From Deltaproteobacteria bacterium (GTDB taxonomy: Bacteria > Myxococcota_A > UBA9160 > SZUA-336): DNA of 64,000 nucleotides. Shown here one piece after another: positions 8,205 through 16,991 of this stretch; within the stretch, counting starts at the first letter, position 1; each line of letters begins with the position of its first letter. Below the pieces are notes generated by a model. The model saw nothing but the letters and a program-made list of their open reading frames with translations, searched no databases and was not told the DNA's origin. The position numbers were made by a program, and so were the translations under genes. The stretch covers positions 40,475-104,474 of the forward strand of contig JAJDAJ010000015.1 in NCBI GenBank assembly GCA_029261925.1, written 5' to 3'.

Positions 8205-9397
8205 CCGCGGGCGACCCGCTCCCGCAGTGCCCCGGCCAGCCGCCGTGCCTCCGCGGCGGGATCGAAGTGCTCGCGGGCGCGCTCGAGCCCGGCGCGGCCC
8301 AGGCGCTCGCGCAGCGCCGGGTCGCCGGTCATGCGCTCGATCTCCGCGCGCAGCTGCTCGGGGGCACGCGGCTCGATCAGGATGCCGGTCTCGCCGTCGA
8401 CCACGGCCTCGGGGATCCCGCCGACGCGCGTGGCGATCACCGGCAGGCCGCAGTTCATGGCCTCGAGCACGGCCTGGGGCAGGCCCTCGCTGTGCGAGGG
8501 AAAGACCAGGAAGTCGGCGGCCTGCAGGTAGCGCGGCACCTCGATCGGCGGCACGTGTCCCGGCAGCAGCAGCGCGTCGGGCCGCCCGGCGGCGGCGGCC
8601 GCAGCTCGTAGCGCCGGCGCGGCCTCGCCCTGGCCGACGCAGACCAGGCGCAGCTCCGGGCTCGCACGCAGCAGCCCGGGCATGACCTGCGCCAGCTCGT
8701 CCATGCCCTTGCCGCGCCAGAGCGCACCGACGAACGCGCCGACCACGTCGCCCGGGGCCCAGCCGAGCTCGCGGCGCAGCGCCTCGCGATCCTCGGCGGG
8801 CCGGAACAGCGCGGTGTCGCGGCCCAGGCACACACGCAGCGGATCGCGCGCACCGGCGGCGCGCAGGCGCTCGCAGAGCATCTCGCTCACGCCCACGCAG
8901 AGCGCTGCGCGTGCGGCGATCCGCTGCAGACGCTGCTGCAGGTACGGGGCGCGATCCGTCATCACCATCACGTCGCTCCCCACCGCCATGGCCGCGAGCG
9001 GAATTCCCAGCGCCTCGGCCACGCCGCAGGACGCCTCGGCCGACGGGAAGATCCCGATCGCCAGCACCAGGTCGAACGCCCGCTCGCGGTGTGCGCGCCG
9101 GGCGGCCGCGCGCAGGGCCGGCGCCAGGACCGCGCCCTCCAGGCGCCGGAAGCCGAAGCCGGGCAGGCGCGGGTAGCGGACGACGCGGGCGGGGATCGCC
9201 GCCGGACCCGCCAGCCGGTTGGACGCCGCGTACTGGCGCCAGCGGCCCAGCCGGCTCAGCGGCCAGGGCGCCCAGGGTCGCGGCACGAGCACCTCGAACT
9301 CGAGCCCGTGCGGCGCCAGGTCGCCGAGCTCCCGCGTCACGAAGATCCCGAGACCCGGCTCGCGCTCGAGCGGGTACAGGTGGCTGACGACGAGCAC
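8201..9397 (-). CDS. GT4-family glycosyltransferase
   Basis: About 398 residues. The N-domain begins VLVVSHLYPLEREPGLGIFV, has the linker VGSDVMVMTDRAPYL, and the C-domain carries GALWRGKGMDEL and the EX7E motif in SHSEGLPQAVLEAMNCG, then GGIPEAVVDGETG. No ATG precedes the conserved start; GTG 9397 is chosen, with a GGCGGGAG site 10 bases upstream, and a CTG at 9403 is also possible. It diverges from the acetyltransferase gene, leaving 132 bases for two promoters. It resembles enzymes that build O-antigen or exopolysaccharide chains; donor unknown. Confidence 0.85.
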   Translation of the reverse strand: MLVVSHLYPLEREPGLGIFVTRELGDLAPHGLEFEVLVPRPWAPWPLSRLGRWRQYAASNRLAGPAAIPARVVRYPRLPGFGFRRLEGAVLAPALRAAARRAHRERAFDLVLAIGIFPSAEASCGVAEALGIPLAAMAVGSDVMVMTDRAPYLQQRLQRIAARAALCVGVSEMLCERLRAAGARDPLRVCLGRDTALFRPAEDREALRRELGWAPGDVVGAFVGALWRGKGMDELAQVMPGLLRASPELRLVCVGQGEAAPALRAAAAAAGRPDALLLPGHVPPIEVPRYLQAADFLVFPSHSEGLPQAVLEAMNCGLPVIATRVGGIPEAVVDGETGILIEPRAPEQLRAEIERMTGDPALRERLGRAGLERAREHFDPAAEARRLAGALRERVARG

Positions 9398-9529
9398 GCG
9401 CAGGGTGCTCCCGCCGTGCTCTTGCGTCGATCCTGCCGGCACCGGGATGGCGGAGCTTGACCCCGGCCGCGGTCGCCGGTCAAATGCGGCACCCCGAGCC
9501 CGGAAACCCGCAGCCCCAGGATCCGCTCC

Positions 9530-10129
9530 ATGCCCGACTTCGATCCCGACCTGCACCCCGGCGTGCAGATCCACCCCAGCGTGTACATCGACGAGCCCTG
9601 CGAGATCGGCGCGGGCACGCGCATCTGGCACTTCTCGCACATCATGGCGAACAGCCGCATCGGCGAGCGCTGCAACCTGGGCCAGAACGTGGTCGTGTCG
9701 CCGCAGGTCGTGATCGGGAGCAACGTCAAGATCCAGAACAATGTGTCGGTGTACGAGGGCGTGGTGCTCGAGGACGACGTGTTCTGCGGGCCGAGCATGG
9801 TCTTCACCAACGTGGTCACGCCGCGATCGGCGTTCCCGCGCAACACCGGCGACGACTACGCCGCCACGCTCGTGCGGCGCGGCGCGTCGATGGGCGCGAA
9901 CTCGACCATCCTGGCCGGGATCACGATCGGCGAGTGCGCCCTGGTGGGGGCGGGCGCGGTGGTCACCCGCGACGTGCCCGCGCAGGCGATCGTGGTCGGC
10001 ACGCCGGCGCGGCGCATCGGCTGGGCGTGCGCCTGCGGCCTGACGCTGGAGCTCGCCGGCGCCGCGGCGACCTGCAGCTGCGGACGGGCGTACCGCGAGC
10101 AGGCCCCGGACCGGCTCGAGGCGGTCTGA
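9530..10129 (+). CDS. wbpD: Left-handed beta-helix N-acetyltransferase, WbpD/WlbB-like
   Basis: A 199-residue hexapeptide-repeat acyltransferase. Repeats such as [26 protein letters not shown] and [13 protein letters not shown] form the helix, and [16 protein letters not shown] is the extended loop typical of this family. The C-terminus has CACG and CSCGRAY, a four-cysteine pair also seen in WlbB homologues and probably zinc binding. It would acetylate the 3-amino group of UDP-GlcNAc3NA from acetyl-CoA, completing the sugar made by the 3.8-7.0 kb genes although separated from them by two glycosyltransferases. ATG 9530 fits the family start. Confidence 0.85.
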   Translation: MPDFDPDLHPGVQIHPSVYIDEPCEIGAGTRIWHFSHIMANSRIGERCNLGQNVVVSPQVVIGSNVKIQNNVSVYEGVVLEDDVFCGPSMVFTNVVTPRSAFPRNTGDDYAATLVRRGASMGANSTILAGITIGECALVGAGAVVTRDVPAQAIVVGTPARRIGWACACGLTLELAGAAATCSCGRAYREQAPDRLEAV

Positions 10130-10151
10130 GACGAGCGCCGCGCCGGGCCGC

Positions 10152-10526
10152 TCAGTCCCGGCCGCGCTCGATCTCGACGCCCGCGGTGCGCAGCGCGGCC
10201 GCGAACGGCGCGATCTTGCGCACGCGGATCCCCACGCGCTCCACGTCGGGAAAGGTGCCGAGCAGGGCGTCGCAGATACGCTGCGCCAGGGCCTCGATCA
10301 GCAGGTGCTCGCGCCCCGAGGCGATCTTGGCCACGACCTCGTACACCTGCGCGTAGTCGGCGGTGTCCTCGAGCGCGTCGCTGGTGCCCGGGCGGCGCAG
10401 GTCGGCGTGCAGGCGCAGGTCGATCTCGACCGGGCGCCGCAGGGCGCGCTCGCCCGCGGTCACGCCGAGCGCGGCCGGCACCTGGAGGCCCTCGAGCAGG
10501 ATGGCGTCGCTCACGGGTCCGAGCAT
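10152..10526 (-). CDS. folB: Dihydroneopterin aldolase
   Basis: A 124-residue FolB-type protein (usual length about 120). It shows DAILLEGLQVPAALGV, then RRPVEIDLRL with the substrate-proximal Glu, DTADYAQVYEVV, LIEALAQRICDAL and a final VRKIAPFAAAL strand. It cleaves 7,8-dihydroneopterin to the 6-hydroxymethyl pterin and glycolaldehyde for folate synthesis. ATG 10526 is used; GTG 10514 gives SDAILLEGL and is also reasonable. No other folate gene lies nearby. It converges on the acetyltransferase gene with a 22-base gap. Confidence 0.88.
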   Translation of the reverse strand: MLGPVSDAILLEGLQVPAALGVTAGERALRRPVEIDLRLHADLRRPGTSDALEDTADYAQVYEVVAKIASGREHLLIEALAQRICDALLGTFPDVERVGIRVRKIAPFAAALRTAGVEIERGRD

Positions 10527-10778
10527 ATCGCCTGGCGGGCGGGCTGTCGGTTGCCGTTGACAGCGGCGCCGGACGTGCGCATTCTCCGCCGCCCATGTTC
10601 ACGGCACAGGCACGAGCCCCCCGACGCTCCCGTACCGGGCCCCCCCGGCGCCGGGGCTCCGTCCGCCTGGACTGAGCGGCACCCGCGCCGGTCGGGGATC
10701 CACCTCGGAGCCTCCACCGGAACGAACGCGGCGAACCCGCCCCCTGACCGCGCACACGCGCGGCGACGGAACCCGAAG

Positions 10779-11606
10779 ATGACGACCTCCACCCGGCCGG
10801 TCCTGCCCCCGTGGCAAGCCCACGGCGACGGACCCCCGCTGCTGCTGCTCTCGGGCCTCGGTGCCAAGGGCACCAGCTGGCGACCTTTCCTGGGCAGCGC
10901 GGCGCGGCACTTCTGCGTGCTGACGCTCGACAACCGCGGCGCCGGCGCGGCGGCCGCCGCCCGCCCGGGCCTCACGATCCGCGACCTGGCGCTCGACGTG
11001 ATCGCGCTGCTCGATCACCTGGAGCTCGAGCGCGTGCCGGTGGTCGGCCGCAGCATGGGCGGCATGATCGCCCAGGAGCTGGCGCTGCTGGAGCCCGCGC
11101 GCATCGAGCGCCTGGTGCTGGCCTCGACCACGGGCCGCTGCGACGCGCACCTGGCGGCCATCTTCGAGCACTGGGCGCGGCTGGCCGAGGCCGGCGTTCC
11201 CGCCCGGCTGCGCCACCACGCGTCGATGCTCTGGTGCCTGGGCAGTGCCGCCATGGCCGATCGCGAGCTCGTCGAGCCGTACCTGCGCGCCCGGCTCGCC
11301 GGCGACCGGCCGGCGGACTACGCGCACCAGGCGCGGGCCTGTGCCGCGCACGACGCCCTCGACCGGCTGCGCACGCTGCACGTGCCCGCGCTGGTCGTCG
11401 CGGGCACGGACGATCGCCTCATGCCGCCGGCCCACGCGCACGCGCTGGCCGCAGCGCTGCCGCTGGCGCGCCTGGCGCGGGTACCGGGTGCCGGGCACAT
11501 GGCTTACCTTGAAGCTCCGGCCGCGTTCGCCCGAGAAGTGCTGGAGTTCCTCGGCGCGCCCGACGCGGCGCGCCACGCGGAGGTCACCGATGTCCTCACG
11601 GCATGA
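10779..11606 (+). CDS. Alpha/beta hydrolase
   Basis: A 275-residue alpha/beta-hydrolase. The nucleophile elbow is GRSMGG (S92), the acid is in AGTDDRLMPP and the catalytic His in GAGHMAYLE near the C-terminus; LLLLSGLGAKGTSW carries the oxyanion-hole region. It resembles 3-oxoadipate enol-lactonase and related esterases, but substrate cannot be assigned. The frame is open further upstream, opposite folB, but ATG 10779 starts the recognisable domain. The next gene starts inside its last 17 bases, so the two are coupled. Confidence 0.83.
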   Translation: MTTSTRPVLPPWQAHGDGPPLLLLSGLGAKGTSWRPFLGSAARHFCVLTLDNRGAGAAAAARPGLTIRDLALDVIALLDHLELERVPVVGRSMGGMIAQELALLEPARIERLVLASTTGRCDAHLAAIFEHWARLAEAGVPARLRHHASMLWCLGSAAMADRELVEPYLRARLAGDRPADYAHQARACAAHDALDRLRTLHVPALVVAGTDDRLMPPAHAHALAAALPLARLARVPGAGHMAYLEAPAAFAREVLEFLGAPDAARHAEVTDVLTA

Positions 11607-12783
11607 CGCCCTGGTCAGCCTCGAGAAGCAGGTCTTCATGCCCACGGTGCGCCGCTGGCCGCTGTCGATCGTGCGCGGCGACGGCTCGCGCGTCTGGGAC
11701 GTGGACGGCAACGAGTACCTCGACCTGACGGCGGGCTGGGGCGTGACGTCGATCGGCCACTGCCACCCGGCGCTGGTCGAGGCCATCAGCGACCAGGCGC
11801 GCACCCTGATGCAGACCACCAACGTGGTCTACACCGAGCCCCAGCTGGAGCTCGCGCGCCGCCTCGCCCGCGTCGCGCCGGGCGGCATCCACCGCTCGTT
11901 CTTCACCAGCAGCGGCGCCGAGGCCAACGAGGGCGCGCTGAAGCTCGCCGCGCGGCGCACGGGTCGCAGCCGCTTCGTGGCGACGCTCGGCAGCTTCCAC
12001 GGCCGCACGCTCGGCGCCCTGGGCTGTCTGGGCCAGGACAAGTACCGCCAGCCCTGGAGCGAGCTGGTGCGCGAGGCGCGCTTCGTGCCCTATGGCGACG
12101 CCGGCGCGGCGCGCGCGGCGCTGGGCGACGACGTGGCCGCCATGATCGTGGAGCCGGTCCAGGGCGAGGGAGGAGTCCACGTGCCGCCCCCGGGCTACCT
12201 CGCGGAGCTGGCCCGCGCCTGCCACGAGGCGGGCGCGCTGCTGATCGCCGACGAGGTGCAGACCTGCATGGGCCGCACGGGGCGCTGGCTGGCGGTCGAG
12301 CACGACGACGTGACGCCCGACATCGTGACGCTGGGCAAGGGTCTGGGCGGCGGCGTGCCGATCGCCGGCTTCATGGCGACCGATGACGTGATGAACGCGA
12401 TCGTTCCCGGCGATCACGGCGGCACCTACGCGGGCAACCCGCTGTCGTGCCGGGCGGCGATGGCCGTCTTCGACGTGATCGAGCAGGACGGACTGGTCGA
12501 GCGCGCGGCTCACCTGGGTCAGCAGGTCTCGGGCCGGCTCGACGCCTTCGCCAAGCTCGAGTCCGAGCGCGTCGAGGGCGTGCGCGGGCGCGGCCTGCTG
12601 ATCGGCCTGGTGCTGCGCGAGCCCGCGCTGGCGGCGCGCGTGCACGCGGACGTGCGCGAGCGCGGCGTGCTGGTCAACCTGACCGCGGAGCGCGTGCTGC
12701 GCCTGTTCCCCGCGCTGAACATCGACGAGGCGGATCTGGATCGCGCGGTCGACGTGATCGAGTCGGCGATCGAGGCGGCCTGA
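11590..12783 (+). CDS. Class III PLP aminotransferase, ArgD-like
   Basis: A 397-residue aminotransferase of the acetylornithine/ornithine group. Seen are SSGAEANEGALK (107-118), the aromatic-stacking SFHGRT, EPVQGEGG (188-195), DEVQTCMGRTG with the pyridine-binding D221, and the Schiff-base lysine K250 in LGKGLGGGVP; GGTYAGNPLSC follows. ArgD (N-acetylornithine to the semialdehyde, arginine synthesis) is the closest textbook match, but no other arg gene is near, and a broader omega-aminotransferase is possible. GGAGG stands 6 bases before ATG 11590, inside the hydrolase gene. Confidence 0.82.
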   Translation: MSSRHDALVSLEKQVFMPTVRRWPLSIVRGDGSRVWDVDGNEYLDLTAGWGVTSIGHCHPALVEAISDQARTLMQTTNVVYTEPQLELARRLARVAPGGIHRSFFTSSGAEANEGALKLAARRTGRSRFVATLGSFHGRTLGALGCLGQDKYRQPWSELVREARFVPYGDAGAARAALGDDVAAMIVEPVQGEGGVHVPPPGYLAELARACHEAGALLIADEVQTCMGRTGRWLAVEHDDVTPDIVTLGKGLGGGVPIAGFMATDDVMNAIVPGDHGGTYAGNPLSCRAAMAVFDVIEQDGLVERAAHLGQQVSGRLDAFAKLESERVEGVRGRGLLIGLVLREPALAARVHADVRERGVLVNLTAERVLRLFPALNIDEADLDRAVDVIESAIEAA

Positions 12784-12804
12784 GCTGCCCGCACGGCGCG
12801 GCGG

Positions 12805-13257
12805 CTACTCGACGCGGATCGTGATCCGCTCCGAGACCACCGGCGGGTCGTGCGGCACGTGATTGTGGTCGCCGATCAGGAGCTGCAGCGTGTGCTCGCC
12901 GGGCTCGAGCTCGAGCGTGACCTCGGTCTGTCCCCTGCCGAAGTGGCGGTGGCGGTCGTCGTCGGGGATCGCGGCGTTGCCCGACGGCGTGTCGGCGTCG
13001 ATGATCAGGTGGTGGTGGCCGGTGGCCTGCGCCGGAACGCCGGCGGGCGCGATGCCCATGCCCGAGAGCCCGAAGCGCACCTTGACCGGGCTCGAGACGA
13101 CCTCGCCGTCGGCCGGCGAGATGATGTACGCGCTCGCCCCCGCGGGCGCGGGCGTGCGCGGGATCTCCGACCCCTCGTGGTGCGCGGCGCGCAGCGCGTG
13201 GGGTGCGGCCAGTACAGCGAGAAGTGCGGCGGCGAGTGCGGGGCGGAGACGGCGCAT
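12805..13257 (-). CDS. Secreted DUF4399-domain protein
   Basis: A 150-residue protein with an N-terminal signal peptide (RPALAAALLAVLAAPHALRAA). The rest matches the DUF4399 pattern: ISPADGEVVSSPVKVRFGLSGMGI, TGHHHLIIDAD, then LEPGEHTLQLLIGDHNHVPH and a final beta strand. The His-rich HHH and DHNH motifs suggest metal or ligand binding in the periplasm, which is inference. The function of the family is unknown. The gene converges on the aminotransferase with a 21-base gap and is followed upstream by unrelated genes on the same strand. Confidence 0.75.
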   Translation of the reverse strand: MRRLRPALAAALLAVLAAPHALRAAHHEGSEIPRTPAPAGASAYIISPADGEVVSSPVKVRFGLSGMGIAPAGVPAQATGHHHLIIDADTPSGNAAIPDDDRHRHFGRGQTEVTLELEPGEHTLQLLIGDHNHVPHDPPVVSERITIRVE

Positions 13258-13293
13258 CGGATCCTCCTTGCGGTCCGGAAGCAGCTTAGCGAC

Positions 13294-14004
13294 TCAGCCG
13301 ACGGCCGCGCGGTAGGCCTCGACCGCCGCCGCGCCGGTGGCGCCCGTGCGCTCGAGCCAGTATCGGGCGGTCCGCGCCAGCGCGGTCGCCACCTCGCCGC
13401 GCCAGGCCCGCACCAGCAGCTCCGGCCTGCCGTCGGGACCGGGCGCCGCGTACGCGAAGTGCAGCTCGCGGAGCGCGTGCGGGGGCAGCGCCAGGCGCAC
13501 GTCGAGCGCGAGCCCGCGGCGCGGCGGCGGCTCGGGCACGCGCGCGCGCACGGCGATCCCGGCGTCGGCCAGGGCGCGCGGACCCTCCGCGGTCACGCGC
13601 AGGCAGGCGCCCGTGCCCGCGGCGAAGTCGGCGCCGTCCACCTCCCAGATCTCCGTGTAGTCCACGATGAGCGGCTCGGCGGAGTCGTTGCGCAGCCGGG
13701 CCAGGCCCAGCAGCAGCGGCCGCGCCTCGGACGGCGCGAAGACCACGTGCAGCAGCCGCAGCGGACCGCCGCTCGCCAGGCGCCGCACCTGCGCCAGCCC
13801 CACGTGCGTGGACGACGCGAGCGACGTCCGCGCCATGCCCAGCTCGCAGCGCGCCAGGGCGTCGATCCGGCCGGCCGAGAGGAAGACGCCGTCGCGCGTG
13901 GCGTAGCCGTCGACCGCGCCGTTGCGCAGGGGCAGGCCCGGTCCGGCGGCGCCCGGATCGACGGACGGGCCCCAGGCCGGATCGTCGACCCGGGGGTCGC
14001 TCAC
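13294..14004 (-). CDS. Conserved-looking protein of unknown function coupled to ThDP enzyme
   Basis: I do not recognise this 236-residue protein. GTG 14004 overlaps the stop of the upstream ThDP enzyme as GTGA, so translation is probably coupled. It is mostly beta-strand-like, with segments RLLHVVFAPSEARPLLLGLARLRN and IVDYTEIWEVDGADF that recall carbohydrate-active beta-sandwich proteins, and an LALPPHALRELHFAYAAPG segment. It has no signal peptide or membrane segment. A helper or second activity for the ThDP enzyme is possible only on grounds of coupling. Confidence 0.6.
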   Translation of the reverse strand: MSDPRVDDPAWGPSVDPGAAGPGLPLRNGAVDGYATRDGVFLSAGRIDALARCELGMARTSLASSTHVGLAQVRRLASGGPLRLLHVVFAPSEARPLLLGLARLRNDSAEPLIVDYTEIWEVDGADFAAGTGACLRVTAEGPRALADAGIAVRARVPEPPPRRGLALDVRLALPPHALRELHFAYAAPGPDGRPELLVRAWRGEVATALARTARYWLERTGATGAAAVEAYRAAVG

Positions 14005-15647
14005 GCGTAGGTGCTGCCCTTCATCGCGCCCTCGTCCTTGCGGATCTTCACGTTGACCAGGGCCGGCTTCCCGGAGGCGAAGGCGCGCTCGAGCGCCGGC
14101 CGGATCTCCTCGGGCCGCTCGCAGTACTCGCCGTGGCCCCCGAGCGCCTCGACCACGCGGTCGTAGCGCGTGTAGGCGAGGTCGACGGCCACGCGTCGCT
14201 CGTTGCCGTACAGCCCGATGTACGGGCGCAGCATCTGTCCCCAGGCGGCGTCGTTGCCCACGATCCCGACGATGGGCAGGCCGAAGCGCACGGCGGTGTC
14301 GTACTCGAAGCCGTTGAGCCCGAACGAGCCGTCGCCGTAGATGATCAGCACCTTCTTGTCGGGGAAGCTGTGCTGCGCCGCCAGCGCGAAGGGCATGCCC
14401 ACGCCCAGGGTTCCCAGCGGCCCCGGGTCCATCCAGCAGTTCTCCTTCATCACGGGCACGACCTTGGCCGCCTGCGCGACGATGTCGCCGCCGTCGCCGA
14501 TCAGGATCGTGTCCTCGTCGATGAAGTCGCGGATCTCGCGACACAGCCGCAGCGGGTCCACCGGGCTCTCGTCGGAGTTCAGCTGGGACTCGAAGCCCGC
14601 CTCGATCTCGTTCTCCCGCGCGCGCAGCTCGTCGCGCCAGCCCGTGAAGTCGAGCCCGATCGACTCGTCCTTGGCCGCGCGCAGCAGCTCGTCGAACGCC
14701 ACGCCCAGGTTGCCCACGATGGCCGCGTCGGCGGAGCGATTCTGCCCCACCAGCGTGGCGTCCATCTCCAGCTGCACGATCTTGGCGTCGGCGGGGATCG
14801 ACGCGCCGAAGCGCAGCCGGAAGTCGAGCGGCGAGCCCGCCAGGACGAAGACGTCGCAGCGCTCCATGGCCTCCTTGCGCACGCGGTTGAAGAACTGCGG
14901 GTCGTCGAAGCGCAGCTGCCCGCGCCCCATGCCGTTGAGGAACGTCGGCAGCCGCGTCTCGGCGACGAAGCGCTGCAGGGATGCCGAGCCCTGCGACCAC
15001 TTGACCGCCGTGCCCGCCATCATCACGGGGCGCTCGGCGCCCTCCAGGATGCGCAGTGCCTCGAGCACGTCGGCGCGCTCGGGGATCGAGCGCGACGGGC
15101 GCGTGCGGAAGCGCGGCATGCGCACGCTGTCCTGCTCGACGCGACCGAGCAGCACGTCCATCGGGATCTCGAGGAACGCCGGCCCGGGCACGCCCGAGAC
15201 CGCGTGGCGCACGGCCAGCTCCACGTACTCCGGGATGCGCTCGGTCTGGTAGCAGGCGTCGGCCCACTTGCTGATCGGGCGCACCATGCCCACGTGGTCC
15301 ATCTCCTGGAGCGACCCGCGGCGCAGGTTCGCGAACGGCCCCTGACCCCCGATCACCACGATCGGGCTGTTCGCGCGCCAGGCGTTGGCGATGCCCGTCA
15401 CGCCGTCGGTCACGCCCGGACCGGCGGTCACCACGGCGCAGCCGATGCGGCCCGGATTCAGGCGGCTGTAGGCGTCCGCCGCGTGCACGGCGGCCTGCTC
15501 GTGGCGCACGTCGATGATCGGGATGCCCTCGTCGAGCGCCCCGTCGTGGACCGCCATCACGTGGCCGCCCGTGAGCGTGAAGATGCAGCCGACCCCGGCC
15601 TCGCGCAGCGCCCGCGCCGCCAGCCGACCCCCGTGGACCTCGCTCAT
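14001..15647 (-). CDS. Thiamine-diphosphate-dependent lyase/decarboxylase (acetolactate synthase superfamily)
   Basis: A 548-residue ThDP enzyme with all three domains. The N-terminal pyrimidine-binding domain has the conserved Glu E50 in DVRHEQAAVHAAD. The middle domain follows. The C-terminal pyrophosphate domain carries GDG (438-440) and N465 of the GDGX-N motif. The ending DEGAMKGSTYA resembles 2-hydroxyacyl-CoA lyase and oxalyl-CoA decarboxylase relatives more than biosynthetic IlvB, and no small subunit gene is near. GAGGAG lies 5 bases before ATG 15647. Genes for an acyl-CoA dehydrogenase diverge from it, which would fit acyl-CoA chemistry. Substrate unproven. Confidence 0.8.
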   Translation of the reverse strand: MSEVHGGRLAARALREAGVGCIFTLTGGHVMAVHDGALDEGIPIIDVRHEQAAVHAADAYSRLNPGRIGCAVVTAGPGVTDGVTGIANAWRANSPIVVIGGQGPFANLRRGSLQEMDHVGMVRPISKWADACYQTERIPEYVELAVRHAVSGVPGPAFLEIPMDVLLGRVEQDSVRMPRFRTRPSRSIPERADVLEALRILEGAERPVMMAGTAVKWSQGSASLQRFVAETRLPTFLNGMGRGQLRFDDPQFFNRVRKEAMERCDVFVLAGSPLDFRLRFGASIPADAKIVQLEMDATLVGQNRSADAAIVGNLGVAFDELLRAAKDESIGLDFTGWRDELRARENEIEAGFESQLNSDESPVDPLRLCREIRDFIDEDTILIGDGGDIVAQAAKVVPVMKENCWMDPGPLGTLGVGMPFALAAQHSFPDKKVLIIYGDGSFGLNGFEYDTAVRFGLPIVGIVGNDAAWGQMLRPYIGLYGNERRVAVDLAYTRYDRVVEALGGHGEYCERPEEIRPALERAFASGKPALVNVKIRKDEGAMKGSTYA

Positions 15648-15778
15648 CGGAGCTCCTCTCGTCGCGTCGCGCGGCCGCCGCTCGACGGCGCCGCTGCGAG
15701 CGCGACCCCAGTCTACATGCGCGGCGCACCCGGTTGGTTCACCATGGCCGCAGTCTACACGCAGCCCCCGGAGAGCCC

Positions 15779-16975
15779 GTGCCGTACCCCTTCCCCGACG
15801 AGCCGCTGGCCGGAGACCCGCTGGCGGAGCCGCCCGAGCGGGCGGAGCTGCGGCGGACGCTGCGCGAGCTGATCGCGCGCGAGTCGCCGCCCGAACGCGT
15901 GCACGAGCTGGACGAGGCGGAGCGCTTCGACGACGCGCTGCACGCCCGGCTGGCGGAGCTGGGCCTGCTGGGGATCGATGCGCCGGAGGAGCTCGGGGGC
16001 AGCGGCGACGTGCGCGACCAGCTCGTGGTGGTCGAGGAGCTGGCGGCGGGCCCCACGTCGATGGCGGCGTTCGTGATCGCACAGTTCGCCGTGGTGCAGG
16101 TGCTCGCGGGCTTCGGTCGCGAGGAGACCCAGCGCGCCGTGCTGCGGGAGCTGATCGACGGGTCGGTGCGGGTGTCTTTCGCGCTCTCGGAGCCCGGCGG
16201 CGGGACCGACGTGGCGCGCGCCATGCGCACCCGCGCGCAGCGGACCGCCTCGGGCGACTGGCGCCTCGACGGTCAGAAGACCTGGACGTCGGGGGCGGCG
16301 GCGGCGCGCTGGATCGTGGTGCTCGCGCGCACGTCGCCGGTGGAGCGCTCGCCGGTGCACGGCATCAGCATGTTCCTGGTGCCGGCGGACGCCCCGGGCG
16401 TCGAGGTGCGGCCGATCGACACCTTCGGGATCCACGGACTCTCGACCTGCGACGTCTTCCTCGACGGCGTGACCGTGCCCGCCGACGCCGTTCTCGGCGA
16501 CGTGGACCGGGGCATGCGGCAGGTCTTCGCCACGGTGAATCGCGAGGGTCTCAACGCCGCCGCGGCCACGCTGGGCGTGGGTCGCGCGGCGCTGGAGCTC
16601 GCCGTGCGCCACGCCGGCGAGCGCGAGGTCTTCGGCAAGCCCATCGGCGCGTTCCAGGTGCCGCAGCACTGGATGGTGGACGGCGCCGTGGCGCTCGAGT
16701 CCGCCCGCAGCCTGATGCTGCGCGCGGCCGCGCTCGAGGTCGCGGGCACCGACTCGGGGCTGCTGGCCTCGATGGCGAAGCTGGTCGCGTCCGAGGCCGC
16801 GGTCCGCATCAGCGAGCAGGGCATGCAGCTGATGGGCGGCCTCGGATACACGCGTGGCGTCGCCATGCAGAGGTTCTTCCGCGATGGTCGGCTCTGGAGC
16901 TTCTCGCCGCTGACCAACGAGATGGTCCGCAACCGTATCGGGGAGCAGCTACTCGGCCTGCCCCGCTCGTACTAG
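15779..16975 (+). CDS. Acyl-CoA dehydrogenase family protein
   Basis: A 398-residue flavoprotein of the ACAD family: N-terminal helices, then FALSEPGGGTDVAR (FAD-contact motif), WTSGAAAARW, the mid-domain GISMFLVP, and C-terminal REVFGKPIGAFQVPQ and MQLMGGLGYTRG. The usual catalytic YEGT motif is replaced by FSPLT near residue 380, so the Glu normally there is missing; a Glu in NREGLN could act instead, as in IVD and LCAD. GTG 15779 follows GGAGAG by 5 bases and is preferred to an upstream TTG. It diverges from the ThDP gene over 131 bases. Confidence 0.83.
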   Translation: MPYPFPDEPLAGDPLAEPPERAELRRTLRELIARESPPERVHELDEAERFDDALHARLAELGLLGIDAPEELGGSGDVRDQLVVVEELAAGPTSMAAFVIAQFAVVQVLAGFGREETQRAVLRELIDGSVRVSFALSEPGGGTDVARAMRTRAQRTASGDWRLDGQKTWTSGAAAARWIVVLARTSPVERSPVHGISMFLVPADAPGVEVRPIDTFGIHGLSTCDVFLDGVTVPADAVLGDVDRGMRQVFATVNREGLNAAAATLGVGRAALELAVRHAGEREVFGKPIGAFQVPQHWMVDGAVALESARSLMLRAAALEVAGTDSGLLASMAKLVASEAAVRISEQGMQLMGGLGYTRGVAMQRFFRDGRLWSFSPLTNEMVRNRIGEQLLGLPRSY

Positions 16976-16991
16976 GTCGACGCGGTCAACG

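Noticed and set aside
13294..15729. 811-residue minus-strand frame spanning the unknown gene and the ThDP enzyme
   Set aside because: The upper part is an out-of-frame shadow of the ThDP enzyme; the real unknown gene begins at GTG 14004.
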